Source: Pullilachnospira sp963929535
GTDB taxonomy: Bacteria; Bacillota; Clostridia; Lachnospirales; Lachnospiraceae
Length of the DNA stretch: 64,000 nucleotides
Assembly: GCA_963929535.1 (NCBI GenBank)
Contig: CAWVIZ010000014.1
Span: forward strand, 372,001 to 436,000
Direction: 5' to 3'
Shown one piece after another: positions 1 through 9,926 of the stretch (its first letter is position 1; every line of letters starts with the position of its first letter). The position numbers and the translations under genes were made by a program. The notes below the pieces were generated by a model, which had not been told where the DNA came from, did no database searches, and saw only the letters and a program-made list of their open reading frames with translations.

Positions 1-460
1 GCTTCCCAGCCTGCTGATGAACGCTTTTTATGTGATCATGATGCGTTCCTTCTTTACGGCTAATATTCCGGACGCCCTGGTGGAGGCGGCCAGGATTGAC
101 GGGGCGGGAGAATACAGGATCCTGTTCGGGATCGTGCTTCCCCTGTCCAAGCCCATGATGGCTACCCTGTCTTTGATGATCGGACTGGGCTACTGGAATG
201 ACTGGATGAACAGCCTGTACTATATCACAGATGAAAAACTGTACAGTATTCAGGCGATCCTGAACACCATCATCACCAACATTCAGTTCCTTACCAGCGG
301 ACAGAGTTCTCTGTCTTCCAGCGTGGATATTTCCAAGCTGCCCAACGTCAGTGTAAGAATGGCTATTGCGGTGATCGGAATCCTTCCAATCCTGGTGGTC
401 TATCCGTTTTTCCAGAAATATTTCGTAAAAGGAATCGTTGTGGGCGGTGTGAAGGGCTGA
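1..460 (+). CDS. Carbohydrate ABC transporter permease (3' part only)
   Basis: Inner-membrane permease of a binding-protein-dependent sugar importer (MalG/LplC-like, CUT1 type). The frame is open from base 2, so the 5' end lies outside the window; about 152 residues remain. The EAA loop that docks on the ATPase is visible early (EAARIDGAGEYRILFGIVLP), followed by PLSKPMMATL and two hydrophobic segments. The C-terminus, ending YFVKGIVVGGVKG, is typical of this subfamily. A terminator follows directly, so it is the last gene of its operon. The glycosidases downstream suggest an oligosaccharide substrate, but that is inference from position. The family call is firm; the substrate is unknown. Confidence 0.93.
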   Translation, partial: LPSLLMNAFYVIMMRSFFTANIPDALVEAARIDGAGEYRILFGIVLPLSKPMMATLSLMIGLGYWNDWMNSLYYITDEKLYSIQAILNTIITNIQFLTSGQSSLSSSVDISKLPNVSVRMAIAVIGILPILVVYPFFQKYFVKGIVVGGVKG

Positions 461-483
461 TGGAAAAAAGAAAAATTGTATAT

Positions 484-507
484 GCCGCAGAGGACTGCCT
501 CTGCGGC
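484..507 (+). terminator. Rho-independent terminator after the ABC permease
   Basis: A perfect 10-bp stem GCCGCAGAGG/CCTCTGCGGC with an ACTG loop is followed by TTCTTC. It separates the permease from the glucosidase gene, which should therefore have its own promoter between 508 and 633. Confidence 0.75.
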
Positions 508-633
508 TTCTTCATACAGGAAAAGAAGGTTAGCGGACATGACTGCAGGTTGGCTGCTTCATAAAGGATATTGAAATTCTGACGTTTTTATGAAAAAATA
601 TAGGAAAATAACCAGTAAAAGGAGAACCACTAT

Positions 634-3195
634 ATGAGACGAGCAGTGAGAACATTCAGCGGAACGAAGGACAGCGCGGTTACCAAAAGAGAGCTGGAAA
701 ACCGGGCGGTGGCCAGAAAAGCAGCGGCGGAAGGCATCGTCCTGATGAAAAATGACGGTGTCCTGCCCCTGAAAAAGGGCAGTCGGGTGGCCCTGCTGGG
801 AAGCGGAGCGGGAAGGACCGTCAAGGGCGGTACCGGATCGGGAGATGTGAATGAGCGGGAGGTGGTGAGCATTTTCCAGGGGATGGAAAACGCGGGCTTC
901 CAGATCACCAGCCGCCGGTGGATCCGGGATTATGAGGAGGTTTACAGGAAGTCCCGGGAGGACTGGAGAGACGCTATTTTCGCGGAGGCAAAAGGAAAGC
1001 CGGCAGTGGAATTTTTCCAGATCTACGCGTCCCATGCCTATGAGATGCCTGCGGGGGCACCCGTCACCCGGGAGGACTGTGAGGGGACGGATACTGCCGT
1101 CTATGTGATCAGCCGGATCGCCGGAGAGGCTGCGGACCGGTTCGCCCGGAGAGGGGATTATTATCTGACGGAAAAAGAGAAAGAGGATCTGGAGAACGTA
1201 TGCCGTTTCTGCGAAAAGGTGATCGTGGTGCTGAACGTGGGCGGCCAGATGGATCTGAAGGAAATCCTGGAGTACTCCGGAGTAAAGGCGCTGCTGTATG
1301 TGGCGCAGCCGGGAATGGAGGGGGGAAATGCTCTGGCGGACGTGCTTTCCGGAGATGTGACGCCCAGCGGAAAGCTGACAGATACCTGGGCGGCCGCCTA
1401 TGAGGATTTTCCCAATTCCGGAACCTTCAGCCACAACAACGGGAATGTCAATACGGAAAAATATGAGGAAGGAATCTATGTGGGATACCGGTACTTCGAC
1501 AGCTTTCAGGTGGAGCCGGTGTATCCATTCGGATACGGCCTGACCTACACGGAATTTGAGATCTCCTGCGGCAGGGTATCGTCGGACGGCGCGTCCGTGA
1601 CGGCTGCCGTGCAGGTGAAAAATACAGGCGCAACCTATGCCGGAAAAGAGGTGGTGCAGATCTACGCCTCCTGTCCCCAGAAAGGAATGGCCAAGGAGTA
1701 CCGGAGACTGTGCGCGTTTGCCAAGACCTCTCTTCTGATGCCGGGACAGCAGGAGGAGCTTGAACTCACATTTCCGGTCAGGGCACTGGCCTCCTTCGAC
1801 CAGGAAGCCGGCCAATGGGTGACGGAACCGGGACTTTACGGGATCTGGGTGGGAAATTCCTCCAGGAACTTGACTCTGGCAGGAGCGCTGTCGGTGAAGA
1901 AAAGAGCCGTCCTGGAGCAGGTAAGTTCCATCTGCCCGCTGCGGGAGGAGCTTACAGAGCTTAAGCGTCCGGAAAAGGAAGCCCTTTTGTGGGAGGAGAG
2001 CTGGCACGGGCTGCTGAAGGAGAAGGGAATACGGCCGGTGGAGATAGAACCCCAGGCGGAAAAAGCAGCCAGGATCCCGGAAAATGAGCTGGATCAGCAG
2101 GCCCGTGCCATTGCGGACCGGCTGACGGATGAGGAGCTGACTGCCATGGTGATCGGAGAGATCAGCAAGGGGCAGGAAAATGCTCTGGGCTCCGCGGGCA
2201 TCATGGTTCCCGGAGCTGCAGGAGAAACCAGCCAGGCTCTGGAGGAGAAATATGATGTTCCGGGAATCGCCATGGCGGACGGCCCGGCAGGTCTGAGACT
2301 GTCCAGAGAATATCAGGTGGATCCCCAGGCCCGGAGCGTCTACGGACAGGGCCTTCTGGGAGCTCTGGAGGGAGGATTTTTTGCGGACAGAGAAGTGCAT
2401 GAGGATGCGGAGACGTATTATCAGTACTGTACCGCCATTCCGGTGGGAACTCTGCTGGCTCAGAGCTGGGATGTGGAGCTTCTGGAAGAGACGGGAAGAG
2501 CGGTGGCCCGGGAGATGCGGGAATTCGGCGTGGCCTGGTGGCTGGCTCCCGGCATGAACATTCACCGGAATCCGCTGTGCGGAAGAAATTTTGAGTACTA
2601 TTCGGAGGATCCGGTGGTCAGCGGGATGATGGCCGCGGCCATTACCAGGGGCGTCCAGTCGGTGGGCGGCGTGGGAACCACCATCAAGCATTTCGCCTGC
2701 AACAACCAGGAGGACAACCGGATGGGTTCCGACAGTGTGGTTTCCCAGAGGGCTTTAAGGGAGATCTATCTGAAGGGATTTGAGATCGCTGTGAAGACCT
2801 CTCAGCCCATGGCCATCATGACCTCCTATAACAAGATCAACGGCGTCCATGCGGCCAACTGCCGGGATATCTGCACTGTGGCGGCCAGACAGGAGTGGGA
2901 TTTCCAGGGGATCATCATGACGGACTGGACCACCACCCAGGGAGGCGGCAGCATTTCCTGGAAATGCCCGGAGGCGGGAAACGATCTGATCATGCCCGGA
3001 TGGAACGGAGACATTGAGAGTATCCGTCAGGCCCTGGCGGACGGTTCTCTGAAGCGGGAGGATCTGAAAGCGTGTGTGAAACGGATGCTGAAGGTGATCT
3101 TCCAGACTCTTGGATATGAGGACAGCGTAAGCTACGGGGCGCAGTTTGAAAACATGAAACCGTATGTGACAGTGGAGAGAAGAGGAAACAAATGA
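634..3195 (+). CDS. GH3 beta-glucosidase with permuted domain order
   Basis: Predicted exo-acting beta-glucosidase (853 aa) hydrolysing beta-linked sugars from oligosaccharides or plant glycosides; no signal peptide is seen, so it is probably cytoplasmic. The usual GH3 order is swapped. The domain normally C-terminal comes first (GGTGSGDVN, residues 65-73), then an Fn3-like domain (GKEVVQIY near 337), then the TIM-barrel domain (MADGPAGLRL; PGMNIHRNPLCGRNFEYYSE from about 640). The nucleophile is in MTDW (Asp near 764). Domain-swapped GH3 enzymes are known from Ruminococcus albus and Butyrivibrio. The start follows AGGAG at about 621. It overlaps the rhamnosidase start by 4 nt (ATGA), so the two are translationally coupled. 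Confidence 0.93.
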   Translation: MRRAVRTFSGTKDSAVTKRELENRAVARKAAAEGIVLMKNDGVLPLKKGSRVALLGSGAGRTVKGGTGSGDVNEREVVSIFQGMENAGFQITSRRWIRDYEEVYRKSREDWRDAIFAEAKGKPAVEFFQIYASHAYEMPAGAPVTREDCEGTDTAVYVISRIAGEAADRFARRGDYYLTEKEKEDLENVCRFCEKVIVVLNVGGQMDLKEILEYSGVKALLYVAQPGMEGGNALADVLSGDVTPSGKLTDTWAAAYEDFPNSGTFSHNNGNVNTEKYEEGIYVGYRYFDSFQVEPVYPFGYGLTYTEFEISCGRVSSDGASVTAAVQVKNTGATYAGKEVVQIYASCPQKGMAKEYRRLCAFAKTSLLMPGQQEELELTFPVRALASFDQEAGQWVTEPGLYGIWVGNSSRNLTLAGALSVKKRAVLEQVSSICPLREELTELKRPEKEALLWEESWHGLLKEKGIRPVEIEPQAEKAARIPENELDQQARAIADRLTDEELTAMVIGEISKGQENALGSAGIMVPGAAGETSQALEEKYDVPGIAMADGPAGLRLSREYQVDPQARSVYGQGLLGALEGGFFADREVHEDAETYYQYCTAIPVGTLLAQSWDVELLEETGRAVAREMREFGVAWWLAPGMNIHRNPLCGRNFEYYSEDPVVSGMMAAAITRGVQSVGGVGTTIKHFACNNQEDNRMGSDSVVSQRALREIYLKGFEIAVKTSQPMAIMTSYNKINGVHAANCRDICTVAARQEWDFQGIIMTDWTTTQGGGSISWKCPEAGNDLIMPGWNGDIESIRQALADGSLKREDLKACVKRMLKVIFQTLGYEDSVSYGAQFENMKPYVTVERRGNK

Positions 3196-6100
3196 GTTTG
3201 AAAATAAAAGAATTGCTGGTGGAATATCAGAAGGATCCCCTGGGGCTGGATGAGGCGGCCCCCAGGTTTTCCTGGCTGCTGGACAGCGGGGAAAAGGACA
3301 CTCTGCAGACGGCATACCGGATCCAGGTGAAGGACGGGAATACTGTCTGCTGGGACACGGGACGGATGGAGAGCGGCCGTTCCCGGAATGTGGAGTACGG
3401 GGGAAGGCCGCTGGCCCCCTGTACGGCGTATCATGTGCTGGCGCAGGTCTGGGACAGCCACGGCTGCCATGCCGAAAAGGAAGCCCGTTTTGAGACCGGG
3501 TTTATGGACGGTTCCCTGAAGCCATGGGAAGGCGCCAGGTGGATCGGAGCCCCCAGGTATACGGTATGTGCCGAGAACCGGGGAGTGTTTGTCATAGAGA
3601 GTACCTTCCGGCTGGAGAACGGGCTGGGGCGCGGGGGGATCGTGCTGGGAGCCAATGATTTCCGGCTGCTGGACGCCTCCAGAAATGAACTGGGACTGGC
3701 AGGGGAAAACTATATCCGGTTTGAGATCTGTCTGAAGGAGGAGGATTTCAGACTGGATATCTACCGGGTGGGATATGCTCCCGGCGACCGGGCGGATGTG
3801 CCCTTTGCCTCTGTGCCTCTGGCAGGGGTACAGGAGCCGAAACAGCCGGTGATCACTTCAGAGAACCGGGAGGATTTCCACACGCTGCGGGTGGAAATTG
3901 ACGGAAATAATTCCTGGACCTATGTGGACGGCGTGCTGGTGGACGCGGTGGAAGAGGAGATGCCCTGGGGGAAGACGCTGGTTGGCCGGACGCTGAATCC
4001 CCGGGGACACAACGATGTTCTCACCTATCCCCGGCTGAATGAGATCGGATTCTACGCGGGGCCGGAGGGCAGAGTATATTTTAAGGAGCTTCAGGTAAGC
4101 AACCTGAGGACGCCGGGCCGCACCTTTATCCGGGAAACTCCCCGGGGAAATCTGTACGGGAAAAAGAGTCTGTTTGACGGGCTGGAGACAGAGGACGGCT
4201 GTTTTGTTCTGTCAGACTGTCAGCTTACCCGGGATCCCTCCAATACCTCCATTCCCATGCTGCGGACGGTGCTGCGGACGGAAGAAGGAAAAAAGGTGAA
4301 GAAGGCCAGACTGTATATCACGGCCAGAGGAATCTATGACTGCATGGTCAACGGCCGCAGGCTGACAGACCGGCTGCTGGCGCCGGGACTGACCCAGTAC
4401 GACAGGAGAATGAATTACCAGACGTACGATCTGACAGAACTGCTGCAGCCGGGAGACAACGGTGTGGGCGTGACGCTGGCCTCCGGATGGTGGAGCGAGG
4501 CGCAGACCTTTACTGTGAAAAATTACAATTATTTCGGGGACCGGGAGGCGCTCCTGGCCAAGCTGGAGGTGGTCTATGAGGACGGAAGCCGTCAGGTGCG
4601 GGTGACCAATACGGAGGACTGGAAATATTTTGGAGAAGGTCCGTATACCTATGCCGGATTCTTTGCCGGAGAGCATTTTGACGGCAGAAGGGCATGGATC
4701 TTTGATCAGTACAGCCTGCCGGATTTTGATGACTCTGACTGGGAGAGACCGGAGGTGGATACGGTAACGAAAATTGAGGAAAGCAGCGTATTTCCTCCGG
4801 GATTCGGACGGGCATGGCCTGCGGTGCATGAGCAGGAACCTGTGCTGGAGGGCGGCTATGACGCTCCTGTGTACGTGGCGGACAGACGGACTGCCGCAAG
4901 CTGGAAGAAGCTGGGGGAGGGGATCTATCTCTACGATCTGGAACAGGAGATGGCGGGAGTGCCCAGGATCACCTTCCATGAAAAGCCGGGGACAGAGATC
5001 GTCCTCCGGTACGGGGAGATGCTGTACCCGGCTTTGCCGGAATACGGGGACAATGCGGGAAAGCTTCTGCTGGAGAATTACCGGGATGCCACCAGCACTG
5101 ACCGCTATATCTGCCGGGGGGATGAAGACGGGGAGACGTATCAGCCCCGGTTTACCTTCCATGGCTACCGCTATATCGAGATCAGCGGGGTAACCCGCCG
5201 GCCGGAGCTCTGGGAGGTGGAAAGTCTGCAGTATTCCTCCGTGACGGAGTTTTCCGGAAGCTTTCAGTGCTCGGATCCGCTGCTGAACCGGTTTGCCGAG
5301 AATGTCCGGTGGTCCCAGCTCTGCAACTTCATCAATATTCCCACAGACTGTCCCCAGAGAAATGAGCGGATGGGATGGGCGGGAGATACCCACGTATTCT
5401 GCCGTACGGCGCTTTTGAACAGCGATCTGAAGCTGTTTTATGAGAGAAATCTCCAGGCTATGGCGGATCTTCAGACCAGTGAGGGGCGTTATCCGGAGAT
5501 TGCCCCGGTGGGAGGAGGCTTCGGCGGGATCACCTATGAGTGCGCCACCATCTTTATTGCCTGGGAGTTGTATCAGCAGTATGGGGATCTGAAGACACTG
5601 CGGCGTTTTTATCCGGGTATGAAAAAGTATATGGCCTATATGGAGGACAAAGGGCTTCCCGGAGAAGGACGTCCGGACCAGATCGGTCCGCTGGGAGACT
5701 GGCTGGCCCCTGAGGAGACGGACCTGCAGCTTCTGTGGAACGCCTTCTATTACCGGGAGACATGGCTGATGAGCCGGATCGCGGGGCTTCTGGGAGATGA
5801 AGAGGGGGAGAAGACTTACGCCGCTGCCGCCAGGAGGACACGGGAATACTGGAATAAAACCTTTGTGGATCCGGAAACCGGAAAGACCAGGAAGATGGAC
5901 GGCACGCTGTGCGATACCCAGACCTCCTATGTGCTGGGCCTGGCGTACGGCGTGATGGAGGACCGCAGGCGCGGGGGAGAACACCTGGCGGAAAAAACCG
6001 CCAAGGGAGGCGATACTGTGGGCACGGGATTTTTCGGTACAGGCCTTTTGAATCAGGCGCTGTGTGACACAGGACATGCGGACGCGGCCTACCGGCTGAT

Positions 6101-6530
6101 GCGCCAGACCAGATTCCCCTCCTGGCTGTATCCGGTGACCCAGGGAGCCACCACCATCTGGGAGCGGTGGGATTCCTATACCACTGAGAAAGGATTCGGG
6201 GGACAGAACGCCATGAATTCCTTTAACCATTACTCTCTGGGAAGCGTGCTTTCCTGGATGTACAGCTATATTCTTGGGGTACGGCAAAAGGAGGAGTATC
6301 CGGGCTTCGGAAACTTTACCCTGGAGCCGGTGATCGGAGATCTGGAGTATGCCAGGGGAAGTGTCTGCACTCCCTATGGAACCGTATGGTGCGGCTGGGA
6401 AAAACGGGATGGTCAGGTGGAATATATCTGCAGGATCCCGGCCAATACCAGAGCAACGGTGTGTCTGCCGGACGGCACAAAACAGGAGATCGGATCAGGA
6501 GAGCATACATTTCGCTTCCGTGAAGGATAA
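3192..6530 (+). CDS. GH78 alpha-L-rhamnosidase
   Basis: Large inverting glycosidase (1112 aa) predicted to remove terminal alpha-L-rhamnose. An N-terminal Fn3-like domain (about residues 1-105) is followed by a concanavalin/LamG-like insert (about 110-310), a beta-sandwich (about 320-640) and the alpha/alpha-barrel catalytic domain. The GH78 acidic region NIPTDCPQRNERMGWAGD lies near residue 715 and a second conserved stretch, PLGDWLAPEE, near 835. There is no signal peptide, so substrate must be imported. It starts inside the stop of the preceding GH3 gene (ATGA overlap) and is followed after about 120 nt by a second GH3, so the three genes probably form one operon for rhamnosyl-glucosyl substrates. 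Confidence 0.92.
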   Translation: MSLKIKELLVEYQKDPLGLDEAAPRFSWLLDSGEKDTLQTAYRIQVKDGNTVCWDTGRMESGRSRNVEYGGRPLAPCTAYHVLAQVWDSHGCHAEKEARFETGFMDGSLKPWEGARWIGAPRYTVCAENRGVFVIESTFRLENGLGRGGIVLGANDFRLLDASRNELGLAGENYIRFEICLKEEDFRLDIYRVGYAPGDRADVPFASVPLAGVQEPKQPVITSENREDFHTLRVEIDGNNSWTYVDGVLVDAVEEEMPWGKTLVGRTLNPRGHNDVLTYPRLNEIGFYAGPEGRVYFKELQVSNLRTPGRTFIRETPRGNLYGKKSLFDGLETEDGCFVLSDCQLTRDPSNTSIPMLRTVLRTEEGKKVKKARLYITARGIYDCMVNGRRLTDRLLAPGLTQYDRRMNYQTYDLTELLQPGDNGVGVTLASGWWSEAQTFTVKNYNYFGDREALLAKLEVVYEDGSRQVRVTNTEDWKYFGEGPYTYAGFFAGEHFDGRRAWIFDQYSLPDFDDSDWERPEVDTVTKIEESSVFPPGFGRAWPAVHEQEPVLEGGYDAPVYVADRRTAASWKKLGEGIYLYDLEQEMAGVPRITFHEKPGTEIVLRYGEMLYPALPEYGDNAGKLLLENYRDATSTDRYICRGDEDGETYQPRFTFHGYRYIEISGVTRRPELWEVESLQYSSVTEFSGSFQCSDPLLNRFAENVRWSQLCNFINIPTDCPQRNERMGWAGDTHVFCRTALLNSDLKLFYERNLQAMADLQTSEGRYPEIAPVGGGFGGITYECATIFIAWELYQQYGDLKTLRRFYPGMKKYMAYMEDKGLPGEGRPDQIGPLGDWLAPEETDLQLLWNAFYYRETWLMSRIAGLLGDEEGEKTYAAAARRTREYWNKTFVDPETGKTRKMDGTLCDTQTSYVLGLAYGVMEDRRRGGEHLAEKTAKGGDTVGTGFFGTGLLNQALCDTGHADAAYRLMRQTRFPSWLYPVTQGATTIWERWDSYTTEKGFGGQNAMNSFNHYSLGSVLSWMYSYILGVRQKEEYPGFGNFTLEPVIGDLEYARGSVCTPYGTVWCGWEKRDGQVEYICRIPANTRATVCLPDGTKQEIGSGEHTFRFREG

Positions 6531-6654
6531 AAAAGTCAATATTGACCGAAAAAGAGGTCAGAAACCCTACTAACGCCCAGAAAAATATCCATATATAATG
6601 GAAGACAGAAACCTGCACAGAGGATTGCGGGAGAAAAACGGGAGGTTGGAACCA

Positions 6655-9285
6655 ATGGCAAAGTATTTTGCGTCATCAACAAATGAAATCAGCTCCAGAG
6701 AACAGGAGCATATGGAGGAGGTGCGTTCCTTTGCGGCAGAGTGTATGCTGCTGCTGGAAAATGACGGAACACTGCCGCTGGCCGGGACAAGAAAGATCGC
6801 TCTGTTCGGCAACGGCGCCCGGCATACGGTAAAGGGAGGAACCGGATCCGGAGATGTGAATTCCCGGAAGGTTTTTACCATTGAGGAAGGTCTTGCGGAC
6901 GCGGGATTTTCCATCACCACCGGGGACTGGCTGGACAGATATGACCGGATCCGGGAAGAAGCCCAGGAGGCGTACCACCAGAAAGTGGCTGAGATTGCGG
7001 CCGAGAAAGGGATCCCGCCTTTTGGAGTGTATTTTGAATATGCGTTTCCGGAGCCGGAGCATCCGGCTGTGACCAGGGAGGATATGGAAGCGTCTGATAC
7101 GGATACCGCCGTTTATGTGATCTCCAGAAATTCCGGAGAGGGCGCCGACCGGTATGTGAAAAGAGGGGATTATCTGCTTCTGGAAAGCGAGAGGGATAAT
7201 CTGACTCTGCTGGGAGGATACTATAAAAAAGTGATCGTGGTGCTGAATGTGGCCAATGTGATCGACACCACAGAGCTGAACAGCATTTCCGGGATCGGCG
7301 CTGTCCTGCTGGCGGGACAGTCGGGAAATGTGGGAGGCCTGGTGGTGGCCGATGTGCTCACAGGAAAATCCGTACCCTGCGGCAAGCTGACAGATACCTG
7401 GGCGGCTTCTTATGAAGATTACGCGTCATCGGAAAATTTCAGCCACAACAACGGAAATCTGGACGATGAGTACTATACGGACGGCATCTATGTGGGCTAC
7501 CGGTATTTTGATACTTTCGGGATCACCCCCAATTACTGTTTCGGTTATGGAAAATCCTACACGGATTTTTCGGTGGAAACGCTGGATGTCACAGGGGATG
7601 AGGAGAAGATCAGCATAAAGGTACGGGTTGTCAACACAGGTTCCTTCCGGGGCAAAGAGGTGGTGCAGATATATTATTCCGCCCCCGGCGGCAGTCTGGA
7701 AAAGCCGTATCAGGAGCTGGCTGCCTTTGGAAAGACGGATTTTCTGGATCCGGGACAGGCTCAGGAGATGACCATCTCCTTCCCCGTCCGCTCTATGGCT
7801 TCCTACAGCCAGGAGAAGGCGGCGTGGATCCTGGAGAAGGGAACGTACTATATCCGTGTGGGAAACAGCTCCAGAAATACTCATGTGGAGGCAGCGGTGA
7901 CATTGGCGCAGGATACGGTGACTGCCCAGTTGAAAAATCTGTTTTCCGATACGGAGCAGGTACAGGAGATCTCCGGGAGAGAAGCCGTCTGCCTGACCTA
8001 TCCCCGGGAGGAGGAAGAAAAGGCTTATGCCAGGGTGATCGTACTGGACGGCAGTAAGATTACGGCGGAAACAGTGGAATACCGGGAAAAGGCAGGCACT
8101 TTCCCCAAAGGGGAGACCGCCGGGAAGCTGACCATGGAGGATGTGCGGGCAGGCCGGGCAACCCTGGAAGAACTGGTTTCCCAGCTTACTCCAAGAGAGA
8201 TGGCCGAACTGTGCAACGGAACTGCCAGAGGCGGAGTGGGATCGGAATCCATGATCGGGGCAGCCTCCGCGGCGGTGCCGGGAGCAGCGGGAGATACCAC
8301 CTCTCTGCTGCTGGAGGACAGAGGCGTGGCCAATATCATTCTGGCTGACGGCCCTGCGGGGCTGCGGCTGTACCCCCACTTCGCCGTGGACGCCCAGGGA
8401 AATCTGCTACCCGGTTATGAGGTGTTCGGCGATGTGCGCTACAGTGAAAAGCCGGGAGAGATTCCTGAGGGAGGCGCAGAATACTATCAGTACTGCACCG
8501 CGATCCCGGTGGCTTCTTTGCTGGCCCAGTCCTGGGATATGGATCTGATCGCCAGAGCGGGAGATATTGTGGGAAAAGAAATGGAAGAGTTCCATGTGAC
8601 GCTGTGGCTGGCACCGGGCATGAATATCCACAGAAATCCTCTCTGCGGCAGGAATTTTGAATATTATTCCGAGGATCCTCTGCTGGCGGGGATGTGCGCG
8701 GCGGCAGATACCGACGGAGTACAGTCACACGCCGGGATCGGAACCACCATCAAGCATTTTGCGGCCAACAACCAGGAGGACAACCGGATGCATACCAATG
8801 CCCATATCAGCGAAAGAGCTCTGCGTGAGATCTATCTGAAGGGCTTTGAGATCGCTGTAAAGACGGCTCAGCCCATGAGCATCATGACCTCCTACAATCT
8901 GCTCAACGGGACCCATACGGCCAATCATTACGATCTGCTCACCTGGGTGGCCAGGGATGAGTGGGGATTTCAGGGTGTGGTGATGACGGACTGGGGAACC
9001 ACCGACGATATGAGCATGATGTTCGGAATGGAGCGGAAAAAATACGGGGAGTCCAGCGCGGTGGAATGTATCCGTACAGGAAATGACCTGATCATGCCGG
9101 GATCTCAGAAAAGCGTGGATGAGATCACTGCGGCGGCGGAGGATGGAAGTCTTGATCTGGATGCGCTGCGGCTGTGCGCCTGCCGGGTACTGAAGATCAT
9201 CGGGGATTCTCAGGCGTATGAAGGCAGCAGACCTTATGCGGAGCAGTTCGGCGTGCTGGACTGGGCTGTGGAGGTGGAAAAATAA
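6655..9285 (+). CDS. Second GH3 beta-glucosidase, permuted domain order
   Basis: Paralogue of the 634 gene with the same swapped layout (876 aa from this start). The GH3 C-terminal-type domain comes first (GGTGSGDVN), then the Fn3-like domain (GKEVVQIYYS), then the catalytic barrel with LADGPAGLRLYP, PGMNIHRNPLCGRNFEYYSE and MTDWGTT (nucleophile Asp near 779). The ATG at 6655 is chosen because GGAGGT lies at 6641-6646; an upstream in-frame ATG at 6598 has no convincing RBS. The sequence differs substantially from the first GH3, most visibly in the linker after the Fn3-like domain, so the two may differ in linkage or aglycone preference. No signal peptide is seen. Confidence 0.92.
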   Translation: MAKYFASSTNEISSREQEHMEEVRSFAAECMLLLENDGTLPLAGTRKIALFGNGARHTVKGGTGSGDVNSRKVFTIEEGLADAGFSITTGDWLDRYDRIREEAQEAYHQKVAEIAAEKGIPPFGVYFEYAFPEPEHPAVTREDMEASDTDTAVYVISRNSGEGADRYVKRGDYLLLESERDNLTLLGGYYKKVIVVLNVANVIDTTELNSISGIGAVLLAGQSGNVGGLVVADVLTGKSVPCGKLTDTWAASYEDYASSENFSHNNGNLDDEYYTDGIYVGYRYFDTFGITPNYCFGYGKSYTDFSVETLDVTGDEEKISIKVRVVNTGSFRGKEVVQIYYSAPGGSLEKPYQELAAFGKTDFLDPGQAQEMTISFPVRSMASYSQEKAAWILEKGTYYIRVGNSSRNTHVEAAVTLAQDTVTAQLKNLFSDTEQVQEISGREAVCLTYPREEEEKAYARVIVLDGSKITAETVEYREKAGTFPKGETAGKLTMEDVRAGRATLEELVSQLTPREMAELCNGTARGGVGSESMIGAASAAVPGAAGDTTSLLLEDRGVANIILADGPAGLRLYPHFAVDAQGNLLPGYEVFGDVRYSEKPGEIPEGGAEYYQYCTAIPVASLLAQSWDMDLIARAGDIVGKEMEEFHVTLWLAPGMNIHRNPLCGRNFEYYSEDPLLAGMCAAADTDGVQSHAGIGTTIKHFAANNQEDNRMHTNAHISERALREIYLKGFEIAVKTAQPMSIMTSYNLLNGTHTANHYDLLTWVARDEWGFQGVVMTDWGTTDDMSMMFGMERKKYGESSAVECIRTGNDLIMPGSQKSVDEITAAAEDGSLDLDALRLCACRVLKIIGDSQAYEGSRPYAEQFGVLDWAVEVEK

Positions 9286-9286
9286 G

Positions 9287-9314
9287 GCGGGACAATTGAA
9301 GGCTGAACTGTAAC
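9287..9314 (+). repeat. Dispersed imperfect palindrome, copy 1
   Basis: GCGGGACAATTGAAGG then CTGAACTGTAAC. It nearly matches the reverse complement of 15298-15325 and resembles the copies at 15409, 26412, 28903, 36587 and 60714. It lies directly after the GH3 stop codon. Confidence 0.6.
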
Positions 9315-9323
9315 GAACCACCA

Positions 9324-9720
9324 TAAAGCATAGCCGGACTGGTCTGCAAGCAGCCCATCCCGTCTCTGCTTTGAGACTGGGCTTTCAGAGTATAAAAGCC
9401 CACGGATTGCTTTGCGCTGCGCGCTCTCGCAATCCTGCCTGCATTCGCACTCTGGGCTAATGCCCGACGTGCTCATACAGGTTAGCGTCTCTAAAGCATA
9501 GCCGGGCTGGTCTGCAGGCAGCCCATCCGTCTCTGCTTTGAGACTGGGCTTTCAGAGTATAAAAGCCCACGGATTGCTTTGCGCTGCGCGCTCTCGCAAT
9601 CCTGCCTGCATTCGCACTCTGGGCTATTGCCCGACGTGCTCATACAGGTTAGCGTCTCTAAAGCATAGCCGGGCTGGTCTGCAAGCAGCCCATCCGTCTC
9701 TGCTTTGAGACTGGGCTTTT
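9324..9720 (+). repeat. 167-168-bp tandem repeat, 2.4 copies
   Basis: Units start with TAAAGCATAGCC at 9324, 9492 and 9659; the first is 168 bp because of one extra C, the second 167 bp, and the third stops near 9720. The copies are almost identical. Each unit can form several hairpins: AGCCCA-N3-GTCTC/GAGAC-TGGGCT ending in a short T run (terminator-like; in the third copy 9687-9720), GGATTGC/GCAATCC, and GGGCTAATGCCC. I see no open frame with a ribosome site. The 641-nt gap between the GH3 and ABC-F genes is mostly this repeat. Confidence 0.9.
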
Positions 9721-9740
9721 ATAGAAATTTCTTTTACCTC

Positions 9741-9768
9741 TTGCAAATTTTTCTTTTTCCTGTAAAAT
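9741..9768 (+). promoter_or_regulatory. Possible promoter for the ABC-F gene
   Basis: TTGCAA (9741-9746) and TAAAAT (9763-9768) are separated by 16 bp in an AT-rich stretch after the tandem repeat. It is the best-looking candidate in the gap but not strong. Confidence 0.35.
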
Positions 9769-9926
9769 AGTATAGGATTGTTCCGGAAAGCGTCTGTACC
9801 AGTCAGACCGCCGGGACAATACGGTACCTGTATGAAATCTGCAGCCTGCCCCGGATTCCGGAAGGAACGTCCGGGAAGATGGGGAAACGGCTGTTATCCA
9901 TGAAATTGTAAGAGGATTGAGAAAAC

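Noticed and set aside
559..2691. Long minus-strand open frame opposite the first GH3 gene
   Set aside because: It is antisense to a clear GH3 gene, has no ribosome site and no recognisable protein motifs. Similar antisense frames (4212-6287, 9951-11573, 18097-19851, 37375-39384, 41480-43879, 60982-62640) are rejected for the same reason.
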